From NCBI GenBank assembly GCA_947396885.1, contig OX377204.1:42891139-42955138 (forward strand): a DNA stretch of 64,000 nt. Reading direction: 5' to 3'. Every line of letters begins with the position of its first letter. Position 1 is the first letter of the stretch. This document shows positions 20,286 through 31,943 of this stretch, in pieces. A program made the position numbers and the translations under genes. Below the pieces are notes generated by a model. It made no database searches, was not told the origin of the DNA, and was given only the letters and a program-made list of their open reading frames with translations. Source of the stretch: Heligmosomoides polygyrus polygyrus (Eukaryota > Nematoda > Chromadorea > Rhabditida > Heligmosomidae).

Positions 20286-22217
20286 GAGACCACGCCAGCT
20301 GGCGCACCGCTTCGGGAGCCACTGCCCGAGGTGGTTTTTGGTCCTATCCAGGCGGTTGATTCTTCAAAACGACAACCTTGCTTGGCCCTTCGGCAGAACG
20401 CTCTTACGGCTTGCTGTTTGCTGAATGGATAGATTCGCTGCCAAGTGTACACGAGCCATGGTTAGTCATGCGAGTCGGTAAACGTTTGCAGCTTTCAACA
20501 GATTGTGCATGCACAATCTCCTCACAGATAAAGGCGACACAGAAGGACATCGACGATATTGCCATTCTCCGATCTTTCGACTTTGAGGGGTTAGAGGCTT
20601 ATTGAATGCGTGTTCTGCTTCCGTATCGAGTGAAGGGCTTAAGTGTTGTTAGGGCTGAAGAAAACTAAAAGTTCGTGGACGAAAGGAATCCTGTGAGAAC
20701 AATGTGAGAACTTGCCCTCGTCCTCCCCTTAGGTGAAGGGGAAACCTTGCCTGTTAGACAGAGCAAAAGGAGCAGTTTGGGAACGGAGAGCCTTCGTACT
20801 CCATTTTCTCTTTCCCACTATAACAGACAACGCATAAGTTCTAGGCATGACGAGCAAGCGAGCAGCATGCAACCCAAAGTCCTCAGCTATTCCAGTTCAT
20901 TCGGTTCACTTCTCTACAGCGCTGAAGGCGTCGGGTGTTTTGAATGCCGTCTTACATACGAGTGGACACAGGTTCGACTCCATGAGATACAGTCTTTTGG
21001 CGTCGCTCGATGTGTTGGGGGGGGGGGGAGGGGAGCCGAGCAATTTTTATTCTTTTGTAACTTACATGGAAGTCAACGATGCTGGGAGATCTCGCGTCTG
21101 CCTTTTGAGACGTAGTAAACGTAAACATAAAAAAATCTCCACTTGTCCATCGGGTAGTCAGCACAGGTCATTGAAATACGAAGATACACAGATACATATG
21201 CATTCAAATAGCATTCACGATATGCCCTCAAAATACAATGCGTGGCGTGCCCCGTATTAGGATTCATTAACGCCTCCTTTTATCCATATCTTTTATTTGG
21301 TGGCTTCTGATAACCACGGAACGGCCTAACCCTTTCAGTCTTTGAAGAAGAGGATGCCGCTGAAAGCTATCCAACGGAACCATGTATCAGGCTCGTAGAA
21401 CTCAGCCAGGACAAACCGTGCCAAGGTTCAATTGCTGTCCATCTCGGCGCTTCACTTTTTCATTTTGACAGATTCCTCCTGCCAGCAGCCCAGGAGAAGA
21501 CATATTGAACTGTGAGTGCGCAGTCAGTGGGAACACTCTGGAGAAGGCAGTTCGCTCGAAATGATCTGGTTATGGCGTCAATGTGTCAAGGGTGCAATCG
21601 AGTGTGGCAGTTCGCTGTGGGAACACACGGTTCGTCAGCGAGTTCGCGGAATAGTATTACACCTCGGTGAATATCGAAAATGCTCCACACAACAACTGGA
21701 CTTCGCCGAACTCCCCCTTTGTACATCAACTGCTTTGTCTCGCCGCTTCAGAAGCCATCCAAGACGCTCCATGTCGGAATGCTCCATGCGTCGATGATTC
21801 TCAACCGCGAACGTACTACGTACCCTGTTCCTCATGCAGCAAACGAAATTGCCCCTTTTCTCCATCAAAACCACTCCGCCTGGTCCCCGATAACTTATGA
21901 GAGCAGGGTCATAAGCAGATGCTAACCATGAGATGCACTATTTTCGATGTCGCTTACGAATAACTTGGCGACGCATCAAGGTCACTTGATCAAGCACCAA
22001 CATCCACCGCATTGGCTACTTCGATACCTTCCACTTGTTCGATCGTCATCCAGTGGAAAACGTAGATCACCTACAATTGATCTCCTTTTCTAATTTTCGC
22101 ACGTCTGCCGTTTTTATTAATGGTTTTACAAATTATCTCTAGGCAAAACTCTCCGCTTTTTCTCGTCTTATCTTGGTCGTATAGCCACAAATGGAATTAA
22201 CTCTGACCGTAGGTATT
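20286..22217. other. Region upstream of cathepsin B with no gene recognised
   Basis: Short ORFs on both strands (for example around 20378-20605 and 20847-21260) show no family motif and no supporting splice pattern. A 10-base G run sits near 21017. Nothing further can be supported. Confidence 0.5.
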
Positions 22218-22219
22218 TA

Positions 22220-23321
22220 TTAGGTTGTAACGAAATAAATGGCACTGAACCACTGTAAATTTAAACAGTTAATATCTCGGCTTGTAGGCAAGTTTATTAA
22301 TCGAAATAAAAACCCTCTGAATCTACACATCTTTGCCAACGTGACACAAGCTTTTTTTATCCCAGTAGCATAAAAATCAGAAGTTCTGGAATTGACGAAA
22401 TCTTCGAAGGCACTTTCGGCATCCTGTTGGTATTTGAATATTTTCCCTACCAAGAAGTCGCCAAGATGCTTGAAGAAATGGTAGTCTGTTGGGGAGAGGT
22501 CGGGAGAAAACGGAGGATGTGGTAGAGTTTCAATGCTCAGCTCATTCAATTTCTGCAACGTCATTCGTGCTTCATGGGGGCGAGCATTGTCGTGCAGAAG
22601 GAGAACTCGCCTTCGGTTTACCAAGGCCGGCCGGATATCCTTCAACTTTTTCATCATTTCTTCAATTTCAATGCAGTACTTCTCTGCTGATGGATTCACC
22701 GGGAGGGAGGAAGCTGTGGTGAATAATTCCCAGCGAACACCACCATACTGTCACCATTGCTTTCTTTTGGTGCAATTCCGGCTTCGCAAAAACCTTGGGG
22801 CTCTCATCGCTGTCCACCCACTGTGCCGATCGTCGCCTGTTGTCGTACACTATCCATTTCTCGTCACAGGTTACGATGCGATCAAGGAATGGGTCCGTTT
22901 CGTTCCGTAGAAGCAGTGCGGACGAGATCTCATGTCGTCGGTTTCTTTGCTCCTCAGACAGCTCATGAGGCACCCATCTTTCCAGCTTTTTGGTCTTTCC
23001 ATTTTCCTTCAGATGCCGGGCAGCTGTGTTGTGACTGACGCCAAGAACCTTCGCTATCTCCCTGGTACCTTTGTGTGGATCCTCCTCTACCACATCTCTC
23101 AGCTTGTCCTCATCACCATCACTATGCCTCCCACGACCTTCATGTTCTTCCAAGCTCTCATCTCCATTCCGGAACTTCTGATACCAACGATACGCCGTGC
23201 GAATTGTGGAACATCCTTGACCGAATGCGGCGTTGATCTTCTCGTCCGCCTCCTTAGCTGTAGTGCCCAGCTTGAATTCATACAAGTAAATGCCTCGGAT
23301 TACCCTTTTGTCCATCTGCAA
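22220..23321 (-). pseudogene. Mariner transposase with one frameshift
   Basis: The N-terminal 217 codons (23321-22668) and C-terminal part (22699-22220) overlap in different frames. The shift falls around 22690 between PPGES and SAEKYC, where intact mariners read through. All three catalytic aspartates are kept, so the only obvious lesion is that frameshift. The predicted role was cut-and-paste transposition at TA sites. Confidence 0.88.
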
Positions 23322-23500
23322 AAAGTCAATAAAACTCTAAAGTTTTCCCACTTTTACACAGAAAATTTGGCACTCACCGGTACAGCAAAGTTTGCGCTTC
23401 TAAATGATATGCCACATGTTACGGTTTGTTCTTGATCAAACGCGTAAAGACGCGCCAAAAAATGGCGCGAGCCAGTGCCATTTAATCCGTTACAACCTAA
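22220..23500 (-). mobile_element. Mariner transposon (1281 bp, TA-flanked)
   Basis: The termini TTAGGTTGTAACG...AATGGCACTG at both ends are inverted and flanked by TA (22218-22219, 23501-23502). The length is standard for mariner. The minus strand carries a transposase with the helix-turn-helix region (GCSTIRTAYRWYQKFRNGD), TCDEKWIVYDN (first Asp), LLHDNARPH (second Asp) and PDLSPTDYHFF (third Asp), which gives the DD34D layout. Well-preserved ends imply a fairly recent insertion. Confidence 0.94.
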
Positions 23501-24027
23501 TACTATTGCTATGAACTGTTATTTATATTTTTCATATCAAGACGTAATCTTCTATGTCGCAATACTCGCAAAAAGTGACGTCGTGCAGATTCTTATTCTT
23601 TTGCCCGCGTTGTTATTGCTAAGGGTGAAATGAACCCTACAGAATTAACAATTTCGAAACAACTCCAGTTTTGAAGCACCAAGTCCCCTCCCTTTCTCTC
23701 TCTCTCCTTGACTATCGCAATAGCCCCTATAAGTCATATTGAAATGAAGGCTTAGTCTATTTGATTGATCTGCCCGGCCAGCGATGTATACGTCATCGCT
23801 TTTACGATCCCTTGTTTCCCACACGAAATTTCCTAACGCTTGCTTAACGCAGTAGGTCAGCCATTTTACGGGTGCAAAACTCTAGACATCCGAATACGAT
23901 GAATTTATTGAGGTCGATTTCATCACTGGTTCAGTATCCATCCTAGTTTACGCGAAACTTGAAGATGTAGATTTTAGCTCTTAAATAAAGAGTTCGGAGA
24001 AGGCACAAACGAGGCACAAAATATTAT

Positions 24028-25287
24028 GTAGGTTGTCACATAAGTTCTGTCCGATTTTCGACGGCAACTTTGCGGTGTAATATCTCAGCAGAAAATAAAG
24101 TTTATTAATCAGAGTAAGAACCGTTACAATCAATGCACTTCTGGCAACGATATACAGGAGCATTAGTTCCATTCCGGAAGAAATCTGAACTTATAGAAGC
24201 AATGAAACACTCGAAGGCAATTTTGATATCTGCTACATTAGTAAAGTTTTTATCCTTGAGGAAACCATCGAGATGTTTGAAAGGATGGCAGTCCCTTGGG
24301 GCTAGGTCCGGTGCATAAGCGGGATGCGGGAGAACTTCATATCTCAACTGATTTAATTTTTGGATGGTCAGATGCAAGACATGTGGACGGGCGTTGTCGT
24401 GAAGAAGGATAGGTCCTCTTCGATTCACCAGTGCAGGACGCATTTCAAGCACTTTTGGTGAACCACGTCTAATTCGCGACAGTACCTCTCTGCCGTGATG
24501 GTTCCACCAGGCTTCAAGAATTCGTAGTGGGTAATACCAGTTGTAGCCCACCAGACAGTGAGCATGACCTTCGTCGGATGGAGGCCAGGTTTGGGAAAGT
24601 GTTTCGGCGGTTCTTCCTTATCCAGCCTGATCTTCTTGGATTGTCGTACACGAATATTTTTCGTCACAGGTTATCCGGCCAAGAAACAGATCGTTTTCGT
24701 TCCTTATAGTAAGGGAAGAACAGATCTCCAGGCGACACCTCTGCTGCTCCTCACTGGGTTCGTGGGGCATCCACTTATCCAGCTTTTTCACCTTTCCGAT
24801 CGCTTCTAAGTGCCTCGAAATGGTTGTACGACTGACCTGAAGTTCTCTCCCCATCTCACGCACAGTTCCTCGTGAATCGGCTTCCACCCGTTCTTTCAAA
24901 CGTCCGTCATCACATTTGGCTGCTCGTCCTGAGCGGTCCTTGTCTTCGAGGTCCACTCGGAACTTCTGGCACCATCTGCGCACGATGCGTTCGTTAGCGG
25001 AGTCTTCTCTCCATGCCATCTTGATGTTTTGAGTTGCCTCGCTACGTGGCGAAGCTTGAACTCATGAAGCATTGTTACCCGCAAGTGCGTTTTTTCCATG
25101 GTTTCGTCCAGCACCTAAAACGAAGCAATGCTCACGACTTTTTAAAAGAAACACACCAAGTTTTATATAGCCAAACAAGCGCTACAAAATGATATACAGC
25201 ATATATACATTTACTTTCTCTATACATGAAAAAACAATCACAAAGTAACGCCTGTCGGGATCGGACAGAACTTATGTGACAACCTAA
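24028..25287 (-). mobile_element. Second mariner transposon, different subfamily
   Basis: The ends TAGGTTGTCACATAAGTTCT (24029) and its complement ending at 25287 are inverted repeats. The right flank is TA, and the left terminal base is altered. The minus strand encodes a broken transposase: MLDETMEKTHLRVTMLHEFK (25114), NERIVRRWCQKFRVD, TTISRHLEAIGKVKKLDKW, ITCDEKY (first Asp), LLHDNARPHVLHL (second Asp) and APDLAPRDCHPFKHLD (third Asp). The N-terminus, DNA-binding region and catalytic core lie in at least three frames, so it is inactive. Confidence 0.92.
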
Positions 25288-26382
25288 TAATTCTCACGCA
25301 ATTCCTCTATTTTATGGAAGGCTGGTCCGTTCGATCGTATTCATTCCTTTGAACGATCCTCTGTTGTCTGAACGAGTTCGAACAGACTCAGTGGTCTTTC
25401 AGTTGCTGGATGTTATTTGCGATTCCAGATTGTATCAAAGGATAGCTTCGTTGGAACAGACGCGGACATTTCTGCGCACGAATTCTTCTTTGAAAAGTAG
25501 TTATGAAACGCTTACATTAGAGCCCAACGTGCTCCATAGAAAAGCTCCTGTTGCCGTAGAAGTTTCAACTCCATAGCAATACCGCCAGCTAGGGAAGGGT
25601 TTAAGTCTCCCAAGCAGGGGTGTGCGTAATTACGGTTTACGATTTACGATTTTACGATTTACTGCGATTTTTGGCAATTTTTTATGATTTACGACATTTT
25701 ACGACGACGTAAATTTTCGTAAATATGGTCTATAGTTTACAACAGTCGTCTACGTGATGTCACGCAAGTTGAGATGTATTGACTGGCCCAATTTTAGAGT
25801 CGGCACGTCATGGTGTGGAGCAATTAGCATACGAAGTGCAATAAAATCAAGGCTTACAGTATATTCCGAAAAAGTTTGAAGCCGTTTTGGTCCTTTGTTG
25901 GTGATGTGATATCGCATTCTTACTACGCTTAGAATGTTATGCCTTGATGGAAAGCAAATGTTCGTTGCAAAACCAGTAGAGGGTATCCCATGCGAGTACA
26001 AACATTTAGTAGTGCAATATTTAGAAGTTCTGGAGAAGCAAGCGGTGCAAACCATACGTCCCAGATAATGGTCTGTCGGGCGTCGTTCTACTGATTTTGT
26101 TGAACGAGGCCCTTTCGTTTCAGAAACTGTGAACGCTTACCAAGTTGAGAAACGTCTTGCTAGAAGCTCTCTACAATTAACAGAGCTTCTGGAATCATGT
26201 GCGTTGCGACCCGTTATTGCTACCCACCCTTTAATTAGCCAGAGTACGCTTAACTACCTTTCTGTGACTATTTATGTAGAATTTTTCCTTGGAAGTTTCG
26301 GATGAGGGTTTTTAAATCATAGCAAAGTTGAAACTGCAGCCTTTGCAGTTCACATTAGACTTTTTGAATACAGACAAAGCAC

Positions 26383-28636
26383 CAGGGGTGTGCGTAAATG
26401 AAATCCGAAATTTCGTAAATCGTAAATCGTAATTACGACAAAACAGCCGTAAATCGTAAATCGTAAACCGTAAATCGTAACTAGACTAGAGCTTCAAAGT
26501 TGGTCTCAGAGAAAACGGTTTCGGCATTACGCCACCATGATTGCAAGAGACGTTGTTTATGTGCTTCGTACCAAACAAACACCTTCGCCCCTTTTCAGTA
26601 TATAAATTGAATCATGGCTTTCAGTGAAGAAAATTCTTGCTTATTGGTTAACCTTGTGAATAAGAAAATCACAAGCGACCACATAAAATATTTAGCTCAA
26701 AAAGGTTCTATAGCATGTAGCTTCAAATTTTTGTCCTGAGATTCGACATAGGGTGCGTTACGTTAGGTACCTTCCACTTCTGTAGGAGGCGAAGCGATGT
26801 GCTCGATTACCGTAGGCTGACCGGGTTCTGCGCCCGCCTCGGACGAGATTTCACTACGAAATTAGGCGAGTTGAGCAGAACTCGCATTTTCTCATTTCTT
26901 TTGTGCAAGTTGAGGGTCCGACTACATGCCGCCCTCCTTGATTTTCTACATTTCCTTACTCTTCGACGGTTTCATAGGTTTCGCTCTGCCATTTTTCCTT
27001 TGCTTGTTTCATAGCTTGTTAGTTGAGTGCAGTCCTTATTTGCATGTGAATGTGGTTAGTACGAAATTTATTGCCTTCGTTAAAGTGTATTATAAGGATA
27101 AGGCGTAGCAGGAGTCACTCAGCTTCCCAAAGCATATGAAAATTAGAATATCAATGAGAAAGAAGGGCGAAAAACGAGTAAAGTCTCCACTCTTCAATTA
27201 CAGAAAGTCTGCTTCGCGGCGCAAAGTCTGTCCTGTGGTATCCGCTATACCTTGTCCGAGGAGGGCTCAACAACCCGCCACGCTACAGTAATCGTGGGAG
27301 GGGGGGGGGGGGCGGCGTGCTATCGTAACTCAGGGAGACACCTAACGTGCGAACCCGGTACTGTATCCTATCTTTTCGACATTTTGCCACCTCTAAATTA
27401 GGCAAATACCACTCGTTGTGACTCGATGTCAAAGCTGATTTCCTGATAAAAACTAAACTGCAAATGTTGCAAAAAGCGTAAAACCAGACGCTACTTGGCA
27501 CTACTAGCCGCGCTGAACCAAAAATAAAGGGAGTGTGCACGAAGAAAATGAAAAATGGCAATGTCCAATGTTCTAGATAAGCTTTGGTACTAGAAGTGCT
27601 ACTACAATCTATTATATATTGACCTATAAATACAGAGTGTCCCCGAAAAGATCACAGTGTAGGGCAGCCCTACACAACGTTTTGCGTTGTGCGAAACTAA
27701 AAATTTTACGCAAGGCCTATGTTATAATACGGCGACGCGTCGGTTTATAACGAAGTATAACAGGCTAATTTGGATTCAATATGCATTCCTATCAAGGCGG
27801 ATAACCACTCAGTACAAGGTGACCCCTGAGCCGTTTTGCGCAGAGGTTTTGATAAAAAATAAAAATTGAAATGGATGGGGTTTCCTACCTCAAACCGCCT
27901 CATAGCATTGAACCGCAGCAGAGAATCATGATTTATGCAAAGGCTTAATAACTATTTTTGCACCCTTTTTTTAAACTGTGACATCTTCGACCGTATGCAA
28001 GCTATACGCGAATTTTTGAATGATCGCGGAGTAATGCCTTTCGATCGAAACTAAATTTCGGAGCGTACCAGAGCCTGCTTTGCGCAGCTCCTTGAGGAGT
28101 TTCCGCATTTCCACGGATTCATCACAAAATAGCGATCGTTGACTCGAGATGCACCATGCAAGACTCAATTTCCTACATTTGACCTTCACGGTATTTTAAT
28201 GCCGTTTCAGCATTCGTGATGCATTTTCATTCATTCAAAGATATGTTTGTCCTTTATCCGTTGTAATCAAATCTGTCAACAATTTACCTAGAAATGGTTG
28301 AAGGAGATCTTCGTTGAGCCAGCCGAGGAATCGAAGTATCTTGCTCGAGCACGTTTCTGCAGCATCACTCATCTAGACTCCAAGAAGCTGATGAAAGCAA
28401 GACCATGAAATATTCTACACACAGATTCTGAACGCCTACGGGAGGGTCTACTGTCAAAAATTATTCCAAGTATGCTCAAACTGGAGCGCGCTAGATGTGA
28501 GTGTCTGGCGATCAAAGATCACATTTTCGAAAATTTACGATTTACGACCCAAATGTCGTAAATCGTAAATCGTAAAAAATTCCTCCAAAATCGCCGTAAA
28601 TCGTAAAATCGTAAATCGTAATTACGCACACCCCTG
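26383..28636. mobile_element. hAT-like element, inner copy nested in the outer one
   Basis: It starts CAGGGGTGTGCG and ends CGCACACCCCTG, flanked by a perfect CAAAGCAC duplication (26375-26382, 28637-28644). Subterminal CGTAAATCGTAAAT arrays match those of the outer element, so a member of the same family inserted into another. The 2254-bp interior has no recognised gene. A GGCCTATGTTATAATAC half-end (27714) suggests a degraded MITE inside it. Confidence 0.92.
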
Positions 28637-29084
28637 CAAAGCACACACAACAAATTTGGACTTCTACACAATCAAGCTGCACACATCTGTAGAATACTGC
28701 ACAAGATACTTTTGTCTAAAAAACCTAAAAGCCTTAAAAAACTTAAAAATCGCTCTAAAGGAATTGACCGGAAAACGAATAAATTATTTCAGCCCTTTTC
28801 ACAGGCTACAAGAATGTCTTTGGGCACACATCAAAATGCAGAAAAGAGTGTTTTGCGAAAGCTTGTGCCAGAACTGTTTTCGCCGAGTTGGTCTGCTGTT
28901 ATATTAATTTTTGAACTTAGCATTGACTTTTTTTGCGTTTGTTTCTGCATAATTTACACGAAAGCTGAAGGCAGCTAAAATGGTGGGAATTTATGATTCT
29001 GCTTTACATTGGGCACTATAAGCTTCCGTCCAAGATAAATCTCTTGTAAAAGATAGAATAAACTTAACGATTTGATTTCGATTC

Positions 29085-29265
29085 ATAGTGTCAGGAAAGC
29101 GGCCTAGAGGACGCCCGAAGCAGCGTTGGTCCGATACGTTACACATGGACACGAAAGTAACTGGTGTCCACCCTGATGAAGCGCAGGATCGGAGAAAGGT
29201 GGCGTTACGACACCAGAAGAGCGGACCCCGCTACGAAGCGGGACAAACGCTGAAGAAGAAGATTT
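29085..29265 (+). pseudogene. C-terminal fragment of an RTE-like retrotransposon
   Basis: The frame SGKRPRGRPKQRWSDTLHMD, then GVHPDEAQDRRK and RYEAGQTLKKK, matches the conserved end of one nematode RTE family (GKRPRGRPKQRW box). It lies inside the outer hAT-like element, outside its inner copy. Only the last 60 or so codons remain. Confidence 0.65.
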
Positions 29266-29604
29266 CGATTCTTCAGCATGGGCTGAAAATAGAAAGTGTA
29301 ATAAATGTTGAAATGCCTTCAATTATCGATAACAGAAAAACCTCCACAGAAATATAGAAGGAAAAAAGAAATATATGTAGTCTTACAATTTACGGTTTAC
29401 AGTTTACGACGGTTTTTTCGTAATAACGATTTACGAAGCTTCCAATTTCATCTACACCCCTGCTCCCAAGGAACTTTGAGAGGAGACCTACATAGGTAGC
29501 TGGATAGGGCCAGGAATTCTGATTATAACTGCCTAGGTCAAAACTTCAACGAGTTCCGACCTGTTAAAATTGCTTGTTGAACTGTTTATCGGCGCCGTTT
29601 ATCA

Positions 29605-29710
29605 CCCGGATACCGTCGTTCGGAATGGTGTAGTGGCAGCACTCTCGCTCCATAGGTGATATGTGGGTCTTGGGTTCGATTCCTAGTGGTGTCTCCTCCC
29701 TTGCACCGTT
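29605..29710 (+). mobile_element. tRNA-like SINE head, family S4
   Basis: TGGTGTAGTGGCAGCAC fits an A box, and GGTTCGATTCC, about 45 bases later, is a consensus B box. Acceptor-stem pairing is not visible, so this is a tRNA-derived SINE rather than a working tRNA gene. Confidence 0.5.
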
Positions 29711-30348
29711 TTTGCTCTCTTGCATACTCAACAACACCTTTCATTCCCTTCTACGACACGCATTTCAGTGAACACATGATCTAAGTTTTGTCGTGCTTTA
29801 TCATGCCGTTTTCTGAGGTAAATGTGTTGTGTGTAAAAGACTTTATCCCACTATTAAAGAAGTGAAATTTAGAGCCAGATTAGTGACCAGCGTCCCAAGT
29901 AATCCACATATACAAAATTTGAGCAAAATCGGTGATGATGACCCCACCACACTAAGTGCCGATTGTTCATTGCCACACGCAACTTTCGGACGGCATCTCT
30001 CATCTCAACTATCATGGAAAGGAGTAGTGCATATTCATTTTCGTAAGATGGAAGAGAGCTGTGGTCAAAAGATTTGAATATCTGCGGTCATAAAACACAG
30101 GTCTGCCTATGACTCCGAGGCATAGGAAGTCGTAGGTATGAGTACGCGACAGTGAAGGACGTGGAGTCAAGATCATCGATTTCACCCAGACTTTGTCTAT
30201 AGGGGTGATCCGTATTTGAAACTTTGGTTGATTACGGTAGGTTACAGCATTCAAGGTGAGCTATGGTAGTTATACATGTTAAGTGCTAACAGGTCAAGAC
30301 TTGCTCAGGAGGTTTGTAATGAGCATCCCAGGCTTTATCCACCTTTCT

Positions 30349-31182
30349 GGGAATTCTTTATTGGAGTTTAGCAAAGGCCTTTTTTGTTAAATGGCATTGA
30401 AATTAAATTTTCGCGGATTATTAGAAATTCACAGGAAAATTTAACTCTTAATCAATCTAAATTGTATTTCGAAAAAGCTCTTCGTAGAGGTTTTCAGTAC
30501 CATTTCAGAAAGCGAGGAAGCACTACTTTTTTGAAGCAGTTTCTCTACTACCGTTTCGTATTTTCTGTTTCAAGGTCGTCTTTCACATTTTGGCTGCTCC
30601 GTATCAGATATTCGCAATTCTCCACCGTTCTCTTCACGTTTTCAGTTTTTTCACAGTTTTAATTTGTAGACTGCTACTGCATTACTAGATTACTTGCTCT
30701 GCAAGAAAGCGAAAAGACCTAGAAAATACGAACAAAACAGGTTAGAAGGACAGAAAAGCCAAGAAAGGTGACAAAGGGAAGGGAACGTAAGGATTAGGCT
30801 CCCACTCCCTCCCCAAGCACTTATCGTTAGTGTTCCAGCAAGTTGAACGGATTTTCGCACAGCATTAGGCAGCGGTTGTGAGGCTAACCATAAAAGAACG
30901 TTGAAAGTAATAATGGCACTATTGGTGCCCGCAAGACAGGCGTTTCTGCATTTATCGATTTCGTAATTCGAGGCCCTGTGGGGCTGATGACAGTGCCGGT
31001 AACGAACACCAACCCAAAATCAAAATACTCCATCGGAACGCATTTTCTGCCACTCTGGGATGATGTCGGTGACGGAAGTATAACACACCCTGCGGAGCCC
31101 TCGGCGACGCCAAAACGCAGTGCGTAGCAGCCGAACACCGTCGGCGACGTCGGCGATGCGTCGACGAAGTATGACATAGGCC
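30349..31182. mobile_element. Left-truncated copy of the GGCCTATG MITE family
   Basis: It aligns by eye with 58593-59420 throughout (landmarks GGAGTTTAGCAAAGGCC, GCGAGGAA.CACTACTT, TTCTGCCACTCTGGGATGA) and ends TATGACATAGGCC at 31182. The left terminus is missing. Short antisense frames are similar in both copies but carry no known domain. Confidence 0.8.
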
Positions 31183-31271
31183 TAATGTTGAGCGCTCTCC
31201 CGATTGACAGTCCAGTCGCGGAGGGTTCATCCGCTAAACCTTTCCACCTCTCAGTAGACCACAAAGTATAA

Positions 31272-31508
31272 GTTAGAACTTTGCCAACGCGAAGTTTTAA
31301 GATGAATCTTTATCTGGCCTTATATTTCAACAGAATAGGTCCAGTAAGAGCGAAGCGAGAATAGGAGTCAGAGTTTGCTGCTGCTGGTGTACTAACAAAT
31401 GACGATTTCGCTCTGGTAATTCTGTAGGCGTCTGAGGACGGCGATTCTGTTGAAGCTTAAAGCCAAATAAAGTTCCATCTCAAAACTCCGTGTTGGCAAA
31501 GTTCTAAC
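31272..31508. repeat. 237-bp hairpin MITE-like repeat
   Basis: GTTAGAACTTTGCCAAC at the left is mirrored by GTTGGCAAAGTTCTAAC at the right. The arms are about 65 bases with several mismatches. It lies 435 bases upstream of the P450 start codon. Confidence 0.75.
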
Positions 31509-31943
31509 GGAAACCTATGACGATGATATTTCAGGGCCTACCTATTTTATAGCGTACTCAAAACTGTACTCAAAGCTTAAACTAACGTAAAAGCTGCCTT
31601 CAGATAGACCATCGAATTAGGAGCGGAGACGGGTGTTTTCGAGTTTTGCAGAGAAGGTGATTACGGCTCGTAGTATCAGTCAAGCACCTTTACAATCCCA
31701 AAATCACTAATGACTTCTGGAGACATGTTCATCTCTGGCCTCTCCTCTGCGATAGCCGAAACGTCGCTGGGTTCAAGAACAACAATAAGGAAGTCTGAAA
31801 TGTCATTTCTTACCAAGAATTCCACAATCCTTTCATACCTATGGCTACCTGTTAGCAGAACTTCGAGAGTTTTCACAACCTCATATGTCGTGTAGTCGCC
31901 CAGTTGTGAAGCATTGTATTGCCGAAGAACAGCTCAGTTTAGA

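Larger units (their letters stand above)
25615..29462. mobile_element. hAT-like element, outer copy, with 8-bp duplication
   Basis: It starts CAGGGGTGTGCGTAATTACG and ends ACACCCCTG, flanked by a perfect CTCCCAAG duplication (25607-25614, 29463-29470). CAGGGGTG termini and 8-bp duplications are typical of hAT transposons. Both ends carry arrays of TTTACGATTTACG / CGTAAATCGTAAA subterminal repeats in inverted orientation. No transposase was found, so it is non-autonomous. It contains an entire second copy (26383-28636). Confidence 0.9.

Noticed and set aside
29605..29690. Functional tRNA gene
   Set aside because: A and B boxes are present, but no acceptor or anticodon stem can be formed. It is better explained as SINE.
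27714..31182. A 3.5-kb element bounded by the two GGCCTATG ends at 27714 and 31182
   Set aside because: The left end lies inside the inner hAT-like element and the right end lies outside both nested elements, so they cannot be one insertion, and the flanking triplets differ.
31676..31876. Minus ORF upstream of the P450 gene
   Set aside because: No family match. It overlaps a string resembling a Penelope 3' end on the plus strand, so it is probably repeat-derived.
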